64,000 nucleotides of DNA from an uncultured Tissierellia bacterium (lineage in GTDB: Bacteria; Bacillota; Clostridia; Tissierellales; Peptoniphilaceae): the NCBI GenBank assembly GCA_902488465.1, contig CABTWE010000002.1:1-64000 (forward strand). Direction: 5' to 3'. Below are positions 42,640-51,639 of this stretch, one piece after another. The position numbers were made by a program, and so were the translations under genes. Every line of letters starts with the position of its first letter. The first letter of the stretch is position 1. The notes under the pieces were generated by a model. It saw nothing but the letters and a program-made list of their open reading frames with translations, ran no database searches and was not told the DNA's origin.

Positions 42640-44376
42640 ATGTTTAAAAAGATATCATCCGAGCTCGGAGTTTTGGACAAAATTCTCATACCAATCGGAT
42701 TTCTCGCAGATTCTTTACTCAAAGTTTTTAATATCTTTATCATCGTTTTGGTACTGATGAAAAATGAAGAGATTAAAAACTTCGGTTTCGTGAAATTTTT
42801 CGCTCTTTTCACTCTCGCATTTCTATTCATATTTGCGATTGATTTTTTCATAAAAAAGCGAAATATTTTGCGATTTGCGGATTTAAAAGATAAATATTTT
42901 AAAATGTTTTTGGACCGCTCAATGAGTATGCCGTATGATATGTTCGAAAATTCAGAAATTATGTCAAAGGGCAAAGAGAGCAACAGTTTTCTCGCAAGCT
43001 ATGAGTCCGGGTTTCAAAACGCATACAATCAACTCCTTACAATCGGCTCAAATCTCACATTTTTATTAATCATTTTTGCAGTTGCGATATATGTGGACTT
43101 TAAAATATTTCTTTCTCTCCTCTTTATTGTCGTTTGTGAATTTATTTTTGTGGATTTGATTTCAAAATACAAAGAGAAATATAAAAAAGACGGCTCAAAA
43201 ATTGAATTTAAAATTACAAATTATTCAAATTTTGCAACCGACATAAAAAATGCAAAAGACATCCGACTTTTTTCGGCGGACAAGATGTATGAGCTATACC
43301 AAAATGAAACTTTGGAAACTTATATAAAATTTATGAACAAATATTATAAGGCGGAAAATGTTTACAATCTTATGCTAAGCATATTTACCGGAATTTCCAT
43401 TTTTGCTATTATTTTTATTTTAAAGGATGCATCCGTGGAAAGTATAATTTTAATTTCAGGAATTTTAAGCATTTTCAGTGCATCTGTTTCGATAACTTTA
43501 AAGAGTTTTATTCAGTACAACGAAGAAAAGCTGAGATACAATGTTTTTAACGAATTTATGACCACGACCGACAAACGCTATCCGATAGATAAGACCCCAA
43601 TCTTTAAAAATTCTATCGAATTTAAAAACGTAACTTTTTCATATCCGGGTTCGAGCGAAGTCATTCTTAGAGATTTGTCTTTTAAAATTTCAAAAGGCGA
43701 ACACATTGCCCTTTTGGGTTTAAACGGTGCCGGAAAATCAACGGTTATAAAACTTTTGATGGGCTACTACAAACCTGACAAGGGACAGATTTTAATTGAC
43801 GGAAACGATTTGAGCGATTATTCCTACAAATCGCTATCCACGCTTTTCGCCCCGATGTTTCAAAATGTTGAACCGCTTGCTCTCACAATTGCGGAAATTG
43901 TTTCTTCGAGCGAGAGAGAAAATCAGGATGAAGAAAAAATTATTTCATCTCTAAAAACCGTCGGTCTTTATGAACTCGTTGAAACTCTTCCCGAAGGAAT
44001 CCACACACCGCTTACAAAAATATTAAATCCGACCGGATATGTCTTTTCGGGCGGCGGTAATCAAAAACTTGCCATGGCAAGAGTCATTTATAACAGCGAA
44101 AGACCAATTGTAATTTTGGATGAACCGACCGCTGCCTTGGACTCCATCGCAGAGGAGCGTGTATACAGAGATCTCGATTCGGTCTTGAAAGACAGGAGCG
44201 CCATTTTTATAACGCACCGACTTGCGAGTGTCAAATTTTTGGACAAAATTATGCTTTTAAACGATGGGAAAATCGTTGAAGAAGGAAGCCACGACGAGCT
44301 TATGATGAAGGATGGAGTTTATAAAAGTATGTACGAGAAACAAGCATATTATTACAAATTCGAGGGCGAGCTATGA
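42640..44376 (+). CDS. ABC exporter half-transporter, first of a coupled pair
   Basis: Protein of 578 residues, with membrane segments in residues 15-300 and an ATPase domain. Walker A is GLNGAGKST (about 360), the signature reads FSGGGNQKLAMAR (about 470), Walker B VILDEPTAALD (about 492), and the switch His is in FITHRLAS. All catalytic residues are kept, unlike the pair at 24.5 kb. The SGGxxQKLAxAR style is often seen in peptide or bacteriocin-type exporters, but no precursor peptide or maturation enzyme is visible nearby. A GGAGGG ribosome site precedes it. Its stop overlaps the next ATG (ATGA). Confidence 0.9.
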   Translation: MFKKISSELGVLDKILIPIGFLADSLLKVFNIFIIVLVLMKNEEIKNFGFVKFFALFTLAFLFIFAIDFFIKKRNILRFADLKDKYFKMFLDRSMSMPYDMFENSEIMSKGKESNSFLASYESGFQNAYNQLLTIGSNLTFLLIIFAVAIYVDFKIFLSLLFIVVCEFIFVDLISKYKEKYKKDGSKIEFKITNYSNFATDIKNAKDIRLFSADKMYELYQNETLETYIKFMNKYYKAENVYNLMLSIFTGISIFAIIFILKDASVESIILISGILSIFSASVSITLKSFIQYNEEKLRYNVFNEFMTTTDKRYPIDKTPIFKNSIEFKNVTFSYPGSSEVILRDLSFKISKGEHIALLGLNGAGKSTVIKLLMGYYKPDKGQILIDGNDLSDYSYKSLSTLFAPMFQNVEPLALTIAEIVSSSERENQDEEKIISSLKTVGLYELVETLPEGIHTPLTKILNPTGYVFSGGGNQKLAMARVIYNSERPIVILDEPTAALDSIAEERVYRDLDSVLKDRSAIFITHRLASVKFLDKIMLLNDGKIVEEGSHDELMMKDGVYKSMYEKQAYYYKFEGEL

Positions 44377-46142
44377 AGAACATATTTAAAATTTTAAAAA
44401 ACATTCATAAAATTGATGGAAAATACCTTTTCACCTCGGCTCTATTAAGCATTACCAAAACATTGGAATCCTTATTTCTTGCAATTTTGCCGGTCGTTTT
44501 GATTTCCATTTTAAAAAATGGAAACGATTCACTTAAAACTGCAATTCTTTTCGCGGCGGTATGGACACTTCTTCATTTTATTTCGCAATATTTGGAAACA
44601 TACAACAATAAAATCGGACGCAAAATAAATACCGTATACAAAAATAAGTTTGCATTAAAAACAATAAGACTCCCCTATCACATGGTCGAAGATGTGAACA
44701 CAAATGTTTTAAAACGCGAGGCGGAACAAGCGCTTTTCAATATGAACATTCTCTCCGGAATTTTGGACAATATAGAAAAATTCGCCAAATCTCTTTTATT
44801 TTTCATTTCGGCGATTTTAATTCTAAACACAAGCAGCTACTATCTGATTCCGATATATCTGATTATTCTAAGTCCGATTATCATTCTCTCAATAAAAAGA
44901 GGTAAAATCGAAGGTGAATACGCTCCGAAGTCCGCACCTATAAGCTGGAGAGTTATTTATTTCATATCCGAAGCGATTATGCCGTTTCACCAAATGGACT
45001 TCAGAGTCTACAACACAAACAAGCTTATGAGAAAAAATATTGATGCTCTCACAGTTGATGAAAGAGCGCTTGTGCTTGAAAAAACAACAAAAACTTTCAA
45101 ATACGACGAAGCAATTTCTCTTCTTCGCGGTCTAAATACGATAATACTCCTTTTGACGGCATATTTTATGAGCAGCAAACAAACATTTGACGTTGAACTT
45201 TTCACTTTAATAGTTATGCTTATTCCGAGAGTTGTAGATTCTTTGACAGATATGATTGTTTCAGGTTCGGAGCTTAAAGAACTTGTGAGCGAGTTTAAAC
45301 CGGTCGAAACATTTCTCAATCTCGATTCCGAAAATCGGGTTAAGTCCGGTAATTCAAGTGCATTGAAATTTGATACGCTCGAATTTAAAAATGTTTCTTT
45401 CACATATCCCGGAAATACAAATCAGACTTTGAAAAACGTCTCTTTTGTTGTCCACAGAAATGAAAGAATCTCAATTGTCGGGCCGAATCTTTCGGGAAAA
45501 TCCACAATTGTAAAACTCATTTGCAGATTTTATCTTCCGGACAGCGGTGAGATTTTATTAAACGGAATAAATATAAATGACATTCAAAAAGATGCTTATT
45601 TAAATTTGATTTCAACTATCTTTCAAGATTTTTCATTCTTCCCTTTTACAATCGGGGAAAATATATCGCTTGAAAAGGATTATGACGACAAAAAGATTTT
45701 GAATTATATTGATGAGGTCGGTTTAAAAGATAAAATTGTAAGCCTTAAAAAAGGTCTCGACACCCATCTAAACAAGGCTTTGTATGACGATGCAACCTCA
45801 TTTTCCGGCGGTCAGTATCAAAAGCTTGCGATGGTTCGTGCAATGAACAAGGAAAGCGAAATTATGATTTTTGACGAGCCGACATCTGCGCTGGATCCGA
45901 TTGCCGAAAGCCAAATAATTGAAAAGTTTGATGAAATAACTCAAAATAAAACTGTGCTTTTTATAACGCACCGCATGAGCACCTGCGGATTTTCAGATAA
46001 AGTTCTGCTTCTCGAGATGGGAGAGGTAAAGGGTTTCTGTCCGCACGAAGAACTACTTAAGAAAAATGAACTTTATAATGAACTCTACTATGCACAGGCG
46101 AAATATTTTAAAGATATAAAAAATAAAAATCTGCAGGAATAA
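44373..46142 (+). CDS. ABC exporter half-transporter, second of a coupled pair
   Basis: Protein of 589 residues overlapping its partner by 4 nt, hence a likely heterodimer made in equal amounts. Membrane segments fill residues 15-310. The ATPase domain has Walker A GPNLSGKST (about 370), signature FSGGQYQKLAMVR (about 478), Walker B IMIFDEPTSALD (about 499) and switch His in FITHRMST. Both ATP sites of the pair should be hydrolytic. The C-terminal tail is Lys-rich. A terminator hairpin overlaps the stop. Confidence 0.9.
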   Translation: MKNIFKILKNIHKIDGKYLFTSALLSITKTLESLFLAILPVVLISILKNGNDSLKTAILFAAVWTLLHFISQYLETYNNKIGRKINTVYKNKFALKTIRLPYHMVEDVNTNVLKREAEQALFNMNILSGILDNIEKFAKSLLFFISAILILNTSSYYLIPIYLIILSPIIILSIKRGKIEGEYAPKSAPISWRVIYFISEAIMPFHQMDFRVYNTNKLMRKNIDALTVDERALVLEKTTKTFKYDEAISLLRGLNTIILLLTAYFMSSKQTFDVELFTLIVMLIPRVVDSLTDMIVSGSELKELVSEFKPVETFLNLDSENRVKSGNSSALKFDTLEFKNVSFTYPGNTNQTLKNVSFVVHRNERISIVGPNLSGKSTIVKLICRFYLPDSGEILLNGININDIQKDAYLNLISTIFQDFSFFPFTIGENISLEKDYDDKKILNYIDEVGLKDKIVSLKKGLDTHLNKALYDDATSFSGGQYQKLAMVRAMNKESEIMIFDEPTSALDPIAESQIIEKFDEITQNKTVLFITHRMSTCGFSDKVLLLEMGEVKGFCPHEELLKKNELYNELYYAQAKYFKDIKNKNLQE

Positions 46143-46158
46143 TCTTGCAGATTTTTTT
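46127..46158 (+). terminator. Intrinsic terminator
   Basis: AAATCTGCA pairs with TGCAGATTT and is followed by a T-run. The left arm covers the last codons of the ABC gene. Confidence 0.88.
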
Positions 46159-46164
46159 ATTTCT

Positions 46165-46605
46165 CTAAATTAAAAATATAAATGATATATAAGTATAGAT
46201 TATATATCCGATTACAATGTGAAAGAACGTGTAAATCACAAGGCTCATCACGCGATACGGATTTATTCTTCTGTGGAAAAAGCTCACAAGTGTGCCGATG
46301 TAATTTAGCACAAAAAGTATTGTCACCACAACCGTCCAAATTTTTATGGCTGTGTTTCCAAGGCCCGCACTTTTTATTATTAAAACCATTTCAAGTGCAA
46401 AGAGTATAAGTGTAACAAGAAATATTACTATAAATTCTCTTTTTATCCATTTTGCATAGCCGAACAAAATTGACGAAAGCACTAGATATCCCCCGACAAG
46501 CGCCAACAATAGTTTCAGGTTCTTTCCGATTAATATTCCGGCTGCAACAAACACAGCGGTTAAAACTCCAAATATAATTAAATTTGTTAAATTTCTTTTT
46601 CTCAT
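46165..46605 (-). CDS. Small polytopic membrane protein, unknown function
   Basis: Protein of 146 residues made almost wholly of four or five hydrophobic segments (about 9-28, 30-50, 58-77, 86-110, 120-144). I recognise no family motif. Basic residues at the N-terminus (MRKRN) suggest it begins inside. It begins 9 nt after the ABC-F stop and is probably co-transcribed with it (GGGAAT before the ATG). Confidence 0.7.
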   Translation of the reverse strand: MRKRNLTNLIIFGVLTAVFVAAGILIGKNLKLLLALVGGYLVLSSILFGYAKWIKREFIVIFLVTLILFALEMVLIIKSAGLGNTAIKIWTVVVTILFVLNYIGTLVSFFHRRINPYRVMSLVIYTFFHIVIGYIIYTYISFIFLI

Positions 46606-46614
46606 ATTCCCTCT

Positions 46615-48126
46615 CTATTCAAAATAAATTCTTTTAAGTCCGTTCTCATCAAGTTCCCAAACCTCATCCGCGACTTCTTCGATAAAATATCTGTCATGCG
46701 AAACAAAGATAATTGCTCCGCCGAATTCCTTCATCTCTCCCGTAATCATCGGAAGTGAGAGCGGTGATATATTTCTAGTCGGTTCATCAAGAAGCAATAC
46801 TTCCGGATTCTTTAATTGCATTTTTGCAAAGAAGAGTTTCGCCTTTTGCCCGCCGCTCAAGTTTTGAGTTTTTTGAGTGACCTCATCTTTCGTGAACTTT
46901 AAGCTTGCAAGATATATTCTTATCTTTGTCTCTTCATCTTTTGTATGCTCGCTCTTAAGATACATAATCGCATTTTCGTATAAATTCAAACCGTCTTCGT
47001 AGTTTTGTGGCATATACTCTACTCTCAAATCGGGGCTGATGTTTTTTCTTATTTCATTTAAAAGCGTTGTTTTCCCGGCACCGTTTTTCCCGACGATTGC
47101 AATTTTTTTCGAGCCGAAAACTTCTAAGTTTATATTTTCAGACAAAACTTTTCCGTCAATTTCGAGTTCCGGCAGCTTTAAGCATAAAACGCATTTTCCG
47201 TTTTCAATAAGCCTATCTTTATTGTAGTTTACAAAAATCTGCTCTTCGTACTCCGGCATCTTCGTCATAAACTCTTTTTCACGCTCAATTATTCTTTCCT
47301 TGGCTTTGACCTCGTGCATAGTCTTTTTTAAAAGCCTACCCATGTGATCGTTTCTCTCCGCTCTCAGATCGCGCTCTACTTTGTCGTGAACTTTTCTCCA
47401 GCGTTCTTCTTTTTCATTCATACGTGCTTCATCATTTCTCGCTCTCTGGGTCTGTGTTTTTATCGCTTCTTCTCTATTTTGCACATATGTATCGTAGTCA
47501 TTTGAGCTGACATTCACGCGTGATTTTGTTTTGTTATCAATAAGTTCGAAGTGCATGATTTTATTTGCCACATTTTGTATGAAGCGCGTATCGTGGCTTG
47601 CGAAAATAACTTTTCCGTTGTAATTTTTTACGATTTTTTCCAAAGCTTCAATTGATTTGAAGTCCAAATCGTTCGTCGGTTCATCCAGAATTAAGAGTGA
47701 CGGATTTCTTGAGATCGCAAGAGAGATAAGAATCTTTACTCTCTCACCGCCGGAAAATGTTTTTAGTTTTCTAGTTAAATCATTGATTTCAAGCTCAAAT
47801 TGATTTAAAATTTTGTAAAACTCCGAAACGTCGGCTTCGGAGCTTTCTTCATCATAAAGAAGCTCTTCAACGCTCTTTTCAAGATCTGCTGCATTTAAAA
47901 TTTGCGGAACATATATCGTCGACTCGTCTTTACTGATCTCACCTTTGACATTTGCATATTCTAAATTTTCACTTTCGTTTGAAATCGCTTTCAGAATTGT
48001 CGACTTTCCGTTTCCCTCTTCTCCTATGAGTGCAATCTTTTCGTTTTCGTTGATAGAAAATGTGAGGCCATCAATAATCTTTCTTTGGTCTTTCTTTAAT
48101 GTTATAGTAAGATTTTTTATCTGCAT
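46615..48126 (-). CDS. ABC-F family ATPase, antibiotic-resistance-like subtype
   Basis: Soluble twin-ATPase protein of 503 residues with no membrane segments. NBD1 has GEEGNGKST, FSGGERVK and LLILDEPTNDLD. A long charged linker helix (about 195-265, RNDEARMNEKEERWRKVHDKV) follows, then NBD2 with GKNGAGKTT, LSGGQKAK and LLLDEPTRNISPLS. ABC-F proteins act on the ribosome. The DEPTRN-SPLS ending of NBD2 recalls Vga/Lsa-type ribosome-protection factors, so weak antibiotic protection is possible. I start at ATG 48126 (GGAGG 4 nt upstream), not the in-frame ATG 48156, which lies inside the terminator hairpin. Confidence 0.9.
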   Translation of the reverse strand: MQIKNLTITLKKDQRKIIDGLTFSINENEKIALIGEEGNGKSTILKAISNESENLEYANVKGEISKDESTIYVPQILNAADLEKSVEELLYDEESSEADVSEFYKILNQFELEINDLTRKLKTFSGGERVKILISLAISRNPSLLILDEPTNDLDFKSIEALEKIVKNYNGKVIFASHDTRFIQNVANKIMHFELIDNKTKSRVNVSSNDYDTYVQNREEAIKTQTQRARNDEARMNEKEERWRKVHDKVERDLRAERNDHMGRLLKKTMHEVKAKERIIEREKEFMTKMPEYEEQIFVNYNKDRLIENGKCVLCLKLPELEIDGKVLSENINLEVFGSKKIAIVGKNGAGKTTLLNEIRKNISPDLRVEYMPQNYEDGLNLYENAIMYLKSEHTKDEETKIRIYLASLKFTKDEVTQKTQNLSGGQKAKLFFAKMQLKNPEVLLLDEPTRNISPLSLPMITGEMKEFGGAIIFVSHDRYFIEEVADEVWELDENGLKRIYFE

Positions 48127-48147
48127 ATGTCCTCCAAATAAAAAAAT

Positions 48148-48189
48148 GTTTTGCACCTACTTTGATTATATAATAAATAGGTGCAAAAC
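48148..48189 (-). terminator. Perfect 12-bp inverted repeat: purine operon terminator / ABC-F leader
   Basis: GTTTTGCACCTA and TAGGTGCAAAAC enclose an 18-nt AT-rich loop. On the minus strand CATTTTTTT follows. It lies 9 nt after the permease stop and 22 nt before the ABC-F ATG. A TATAAT (48170-48165, minus) with a poor TTGTGT -35 lies within it. Confidence 0.8.
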
Positions 48190-48197
48190 ACAATAAT

Positions 48198-49496
48198 TTA
48201 TAAGAATATTTCTCTCAAGACAAATAGGACTGAGAGTACCCACATAAGTGCAGATACGTCTTTTGCTTTGCCTGTAAATGTTTTAATGAGAGTGTAGCTT
48301 ACGATTCCGAATACGATTCCTTCTGCAATTGAGTATGCGAACGGCATCATTGCAATTGTTAAGAAAGCAGGAACTGCTTCAGTTAAATCGTGCCAATTTA
48401 TTTCCATTACAGCGCTCATCATAAATACACCGACAACAACTAGTACCGGTGCTGTTGCAGCTGCAGGGATGATTGCAAATAACGGTGCAATGAAGAGTGC
48501 AAGGATGAACATAATTCCCGTTGTGACTGATGTGAGTCCGGTTCTTCCGCCTGCTGCAACACCGGCTGAACTTTCAACGAATGTTGTAACAGTTGATGTT
48601 CCCATGCATGCTCCGAAAATTGTTCCGACAGCGTCAGCTGTGAGTGCTCTTGAAACTCTCGGTAGTTTTCCTTCTTTGTCTAGCATTCCTGATTTTGAAG
48701 CAACGCCAGCCAAAGTTCCGACTGTATCGAAAATGTCGACGAATAGGAATGTGACAACTATAATCCAGAAATCCTTAGTCATTATTTCGCTGAACGGTAC
48801 AAATTTGAATGCAACGTCTTTGAGTGACGGTGGAAGACTGAAAATTTTAAATCCTTCAGGAAGTGTCGTTACACCGAGTGGAATTCCGATTATTGTTGCA
48901 ATGATGATTCCAATAAGAAGTGCACCTTTGACATTTCTTGCATATAAAATTGCAATAACAATAAGTCCCAAAAGTGCAACTATTGAAGCATTTGCTGTCA
49001 AATCACCGAGACCAATCGTTGTTCCTTCGTTAGCAACGATAATTCCGGCATTTTTTAGACCGACAAGTGCAATGAATAGTCCAATACCTGCAGAAACAGC
49101 TTTCTTTAGTGAAAGTGGAATAAGATCGAAAATTGCTTCTCTAACTTTTAATAAGCTGAGTAAAATGAATATGATACCTTCAACTAAAACTGCTGTAAGT
49201 GCAAATTGCCAACTTTGTTTCATTCCAATACATACGCTGTATGTGAAGAATGCGTTAAGACCCATACCCGGAGCAAGTGCAAACGGATATTTTGCATATA
49301 ATGCCATGATAAGCGTTGCAACACCTGCTGAAAGAGCTGTTGCTGTGAAAACACCGCCGAAGTCCATTCCTGTTTCAGAAAGCATGCCCGGATTTACTGC
49401 GAGGATATAAACCATCGTCATAAACGTTGTTATACCTGCGAGTATTTCTGTTCTTACATCGGTTTTGTTTTCTTTTAGTTTGAAATACTTTTCCAT
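48198..49496 (-). CDS. NCS2 family purine base permease (AzgA/PbuG type)
   Basis: Polytopic permease of 432 residues, about 13 membrane segments, for adenine, guanine or hypoxanthine uptake. TEILAGITTFMTMVYILAVNP at the start and FALAPGMGLNAFFTYSVC are the AzgA-type motifs. Later FVDIFDTVGTLAGVASK and GTSTVTTFVESSAGVAAGGRTGL follow. ATG 49496 is chosen because GGAGG lies 5 nt before it (inside the in-frame ATG 49508 codon context). It is the last gene after purH (58-nt gap), so it would be controlled by the upstream riboswitch. It feeds hpt at 6.4 kb. Confidence 0.93.
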   Translation of the reverse strand: MEKYFKLKENKTDVRTEILAGITTFMTMVYILAVNPGMLSETGMDFGGVFTATALSAGVATLIMALYAKYPFALAPGMGLNAFFTYSVCIGMKQSWQFALTAVLVEGIIFILLSLLKVREAIFDLIPLSLKKAVSAGIGLFIALVGLKNAGIIVANEGTTIGLGDLTANASIVALLGLIVIAILYARNVKGALLIGIIIATIIGIPLGVTTLPEGFKIFSLPPSLKDVAFKFVPFSEIMTKDFWIIVVTFLFVDIFDTVGTLAGVASKSGMLDKEGKLPRVSRALTADAVGTIFGACMGTSTVTTFVESSAGVAAGGRTGLTSVTTGIMFILALFIAPLFAIIPAAATAPVLVVVGVFMMSAVMEINWHDLTEAVPAFLTIAMMPFAYSIAEGIVFGIVSYTLIKTFTGKAKDVSALMWVLSVLFVLREIFL

Positions 49497-49554
49497 AAAA
49501 ACCTCCAAAATTTATTATATTTAATCGGCAGGGAAAATCCCCGCCGTATAAATA

Positions 49555-51084
49555 TTAGTGTTTAAAGTGTCTTGTGCCTGAGAAGAGAAGCGATACTCCG
49601 AGTTCGTCGGCAGCTTTAATAGAAAGTTCGTCTTTAATCGAGCCGCCCGGTTCTACAATAGCCTTTACACCATTTTCAGCAAGAAGTTTAATGCAATCGT
49701 CAAATGGGAAGAATCCATCAGATGCAAGCACTGCACCCTTCGCTTTGTCTCCTGCTTGTTTAAGAGCAGCTTGAACTGCAAAGAATCTGTTTACATTTCC
49801 AAGACCGATTCCAACTGTTGCGCCGTCTTTTGCCAAAACAACTGCGTTGCTCTTTGCAAATTTTACAGCTTTAAGTGCGAAAATCAAATCTTCAAGTTCG
49901 CCGTCTGTCGGATGAGCCTTTGAAACGACGTTTAGTTTGCAATCTTCTTTGTCGTCGTGGTCTTGCATGATTACAGTGCCCGGAAGGACTTTCATGTCGA
50001 GACCGCCTTTTCTCACTTCACTGATTCCCGGAACTTCAAGAACTCTCAAATTCTTTTTCTTTTCAAAAACTTCGAGAGCTTCTTTTGTATAAGAAGGAGC
50101 GATTATAACTTCCAAGAAAATTTTTACAAGTTCTTCAGCTGTTGCCTTGTCGACTTCTCTGTTGAATCCGACAATTCCGCCGAAAATAGATTGGTCGTCA
50201 CATGCATATGCTTTTAAATATGCTTCGTGAATTGTGTCAGCTTCACCGATTCCACAAGGATTTGTGTGTTTAACAGCAACACAGGTCGGCTTTTTGTAGA
50301 ACAACTTAACCATTTCGATTGTTGCTGAAGCGTCGTTGTAGTTGTTGTAGCTGAGTTCCTTGCCTTGATATTGCTTTGCTTCGCCGATTCCGGATTCGTC
50401 TCCGTTATATAAAGTGTATGCAAATCCTCTTTGATGTGGATTTTCGCCATATCTGAGTTCGCTGATTTTCTTTAGTGGAAGTGTGATTTCATCAGGGAAT
50501 TCAACTCCACATTTTTCGTTGAAATATTTTGCAATCCATGCGTCGTAATATGCGGTTAGCATAAATGCCTTTCTTGCTAAATCTCTTCTTGTTTCAAGTG
50601 TTGTATTTCCATTTTCCTTGATTTCAGCGATAACTCTTTCGAAATCAGCGTTGTCTGTAATAATAGTAGTATATTTAAAATTCTTTGCAGCTGCACGAAT
50701 CATTGAAGGTCCGCCGATGTCAATTTTTTCAATTATATCATCGTCACTTGCACCGCTTAGATAAGTATCTTTAAATGGATAGAGGTTGTTTACCACGATG
50801 TCGATCGGTTGTGTACCAAGTTCTCTAATTTCCTTGACATCTTCTGGTTTTTCTCTGCGATACAAAATTCCGGCATGAATTTTTGGATGAAGTGTTTTAA
50901 CTCTTCCACCCAACATATCGTGAAAACCTGTAAACTCTGAAACGTCACTGACTTTAACGCCAGCTTTTTCAAGAGCTTTTAAAGTTCCACCCGTCGAGAT
51001 AATCTTATAACCGTTTTCTTCCAATTCTTTTGCGAAATTTTCAATGCCATCCTTAAAATAGCATGAGAAAAGTGCATGTTTCAT
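49555..51084 (-). CDS. purH: Bifunctional AICAR transformylase / IMP cyclohydrolase
   Basis: Last two steps of IMP synthesis, using 10-formyl-THF. It has 509 residues. The cyclohydrolase domain (about 1-190) has IISTGGTLKAL, MLGGRVKTLHPKIHAGIL and NLYPF. The transformylase domain has LRYGENPHQ, VAVKHTNPCGIG with the Lys-His pair, and ASDGFFPFDD. The usual S-V-S-D-K-T-G phosphate segment near the N-terminus is here SCYFKDG, an unusual variant that keeps the Lys. ATG follows GGGAGG. It directly follows purN. Confidence 0.96.
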   Translation of the reverse strand: MKHALFSCYFKDGIENFAKELEENGYKIISTGGTLKALEKAGVKVSDVSEFTGFHDMLGGRVKTLHPKIHAGILYRREKPEDVKEIRELGTQPIDIVVNNLYPFKDTYLSGASDDDIIEKIDIGGPSMIRAAAKNFKYTTIITDNADFERVIAEIKENGNTTLETRRDLARKAFMLTAYYDAWIAKYFNEKCGVEFPDEITLPLKKISELRYGENPHQRGFAYTLYNGDESGIGEAKQYQGKELSYNNYNDASATIEMVKLFYKKPTCVAVKHTNPCGIGEADTIHEAYLKAYACDDQSIFGGIVGFNREVDKATAEELVKIFLEVIIAPSYTKEALEVFEKKKNLRVLEVPGISEVRKGGLDMKVLPGTVIMQDHDDKEDCKLNVVSKAHPTDGELEDLIFALKAVKFAKSNAVVLAKDGATVGIGLGNVNRFFAVQAALKQAGDKAKGAVLASDGFFPFDDCIKLLAENGVKAIVEPGGSIKDELSIKAADELGVSLLFSGTRHFKH

Positions 51085-51639
51085 TTATAATTCCTCCCTT
51101 ACAAAACTTGTGATAGCCAAATTGTAAACGTTGTGCTCTGTTTGAAGCACTTTTTGTTGAATTTCTTCTTTTGTCTTTAACCCCTCAATATTGACAAAAG
51201 AACGCAGATAAATCCTGCCCTTGTCATAATTTTCATCGATGACATGGACAGTTGCTCCACTAAATTTTTCATTTGCACCCAGCACCTTTTCGTGCACGTG
51301 TTCTCCGTAGCAACCCTTTCCTCCATATTTCGGAAGTAGTGCCGGGTGAATATTTAAAATCGGCGGAGCGCCTGAGAAAAACCACTCAGGCACTTTTCTT
51401 AAAAATCCCGCCAAAATTATAAGCTCAATTTTTTCTTTTAAAACATATTCATGAACTGTTCTAAAAAAGTCTTCTTTTACATAATCCGCTTGAAGTCCCA
51501 AAGACCTCGCTCTTTCAATACCATAACAATCTCTGTCGGAAAAAACATGCATAATGTCTATGACTTTACATTTTTCATAGATTGCTTGCATATTTGTGCC
51601 CGAGCCGGAAATTAGAATTATAGCTCTTCGATTACGCAT
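51085..51639 (-). CDS. purN: Phosphoribosylglycinamide formyltransferase, folate-dependent
   Basis: Transfers formyl from 10-formyl-THF to GAR. It has 184 residues, slightly short for the family (about 190-210). ILISGSGTNMQAIYEK is the GAR phosphate-binding loop. LAGFLRKVPEWFF is followed by the catalytic Asn-His in LNIHPALLPKYGGKGCYG, and GATVHVIDENYDKGRI holds the catalytic Asp. It overlaps the purM end by 22 nt. Confidence 0.95.
   Translation of the reverse strand: MRNRRAIILISGSGTNMQAIYEKCKVIDIMHVFSDRDCYGIERARSLGLQADYVKEDFFRTVHEYVLKEKIELIILAGFLRKVPEWFFSGAPPILNIHPALLPKYGGKGCYGEHVHEKVLGANEKFSGATVHVIDENYDKGRIYLRSFVNIEGLKTKEEIQQKVLQTEHNVYNLAITSFVREEL

Noticed and set aside
42574..46164. Bacteriocin or modified-peptide cluster around the coupled ABC pair
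   Set aside because: No small double-glycine-leader peptide, protease domain or modification enzyme is visible near 42.5 or 46.1 kb, so the peptide-export idea rests on ATPase style only.
48127..48156. Upstream ATG for the ABC-F gene at 48156
   Set aside because: It lies inside the terminator hairpin and lacks a ribosome site. GGAGG directly precedes the ATG at 48126.
48469..49410. Long open frame of 313 codons on the plus strand
   Set aside because: It is antisense to the NCS2 permease, has low-complexity Ser/Ala/Pro/Thr composition and no ribosome site. The permease on the other strand has clear family motifs.
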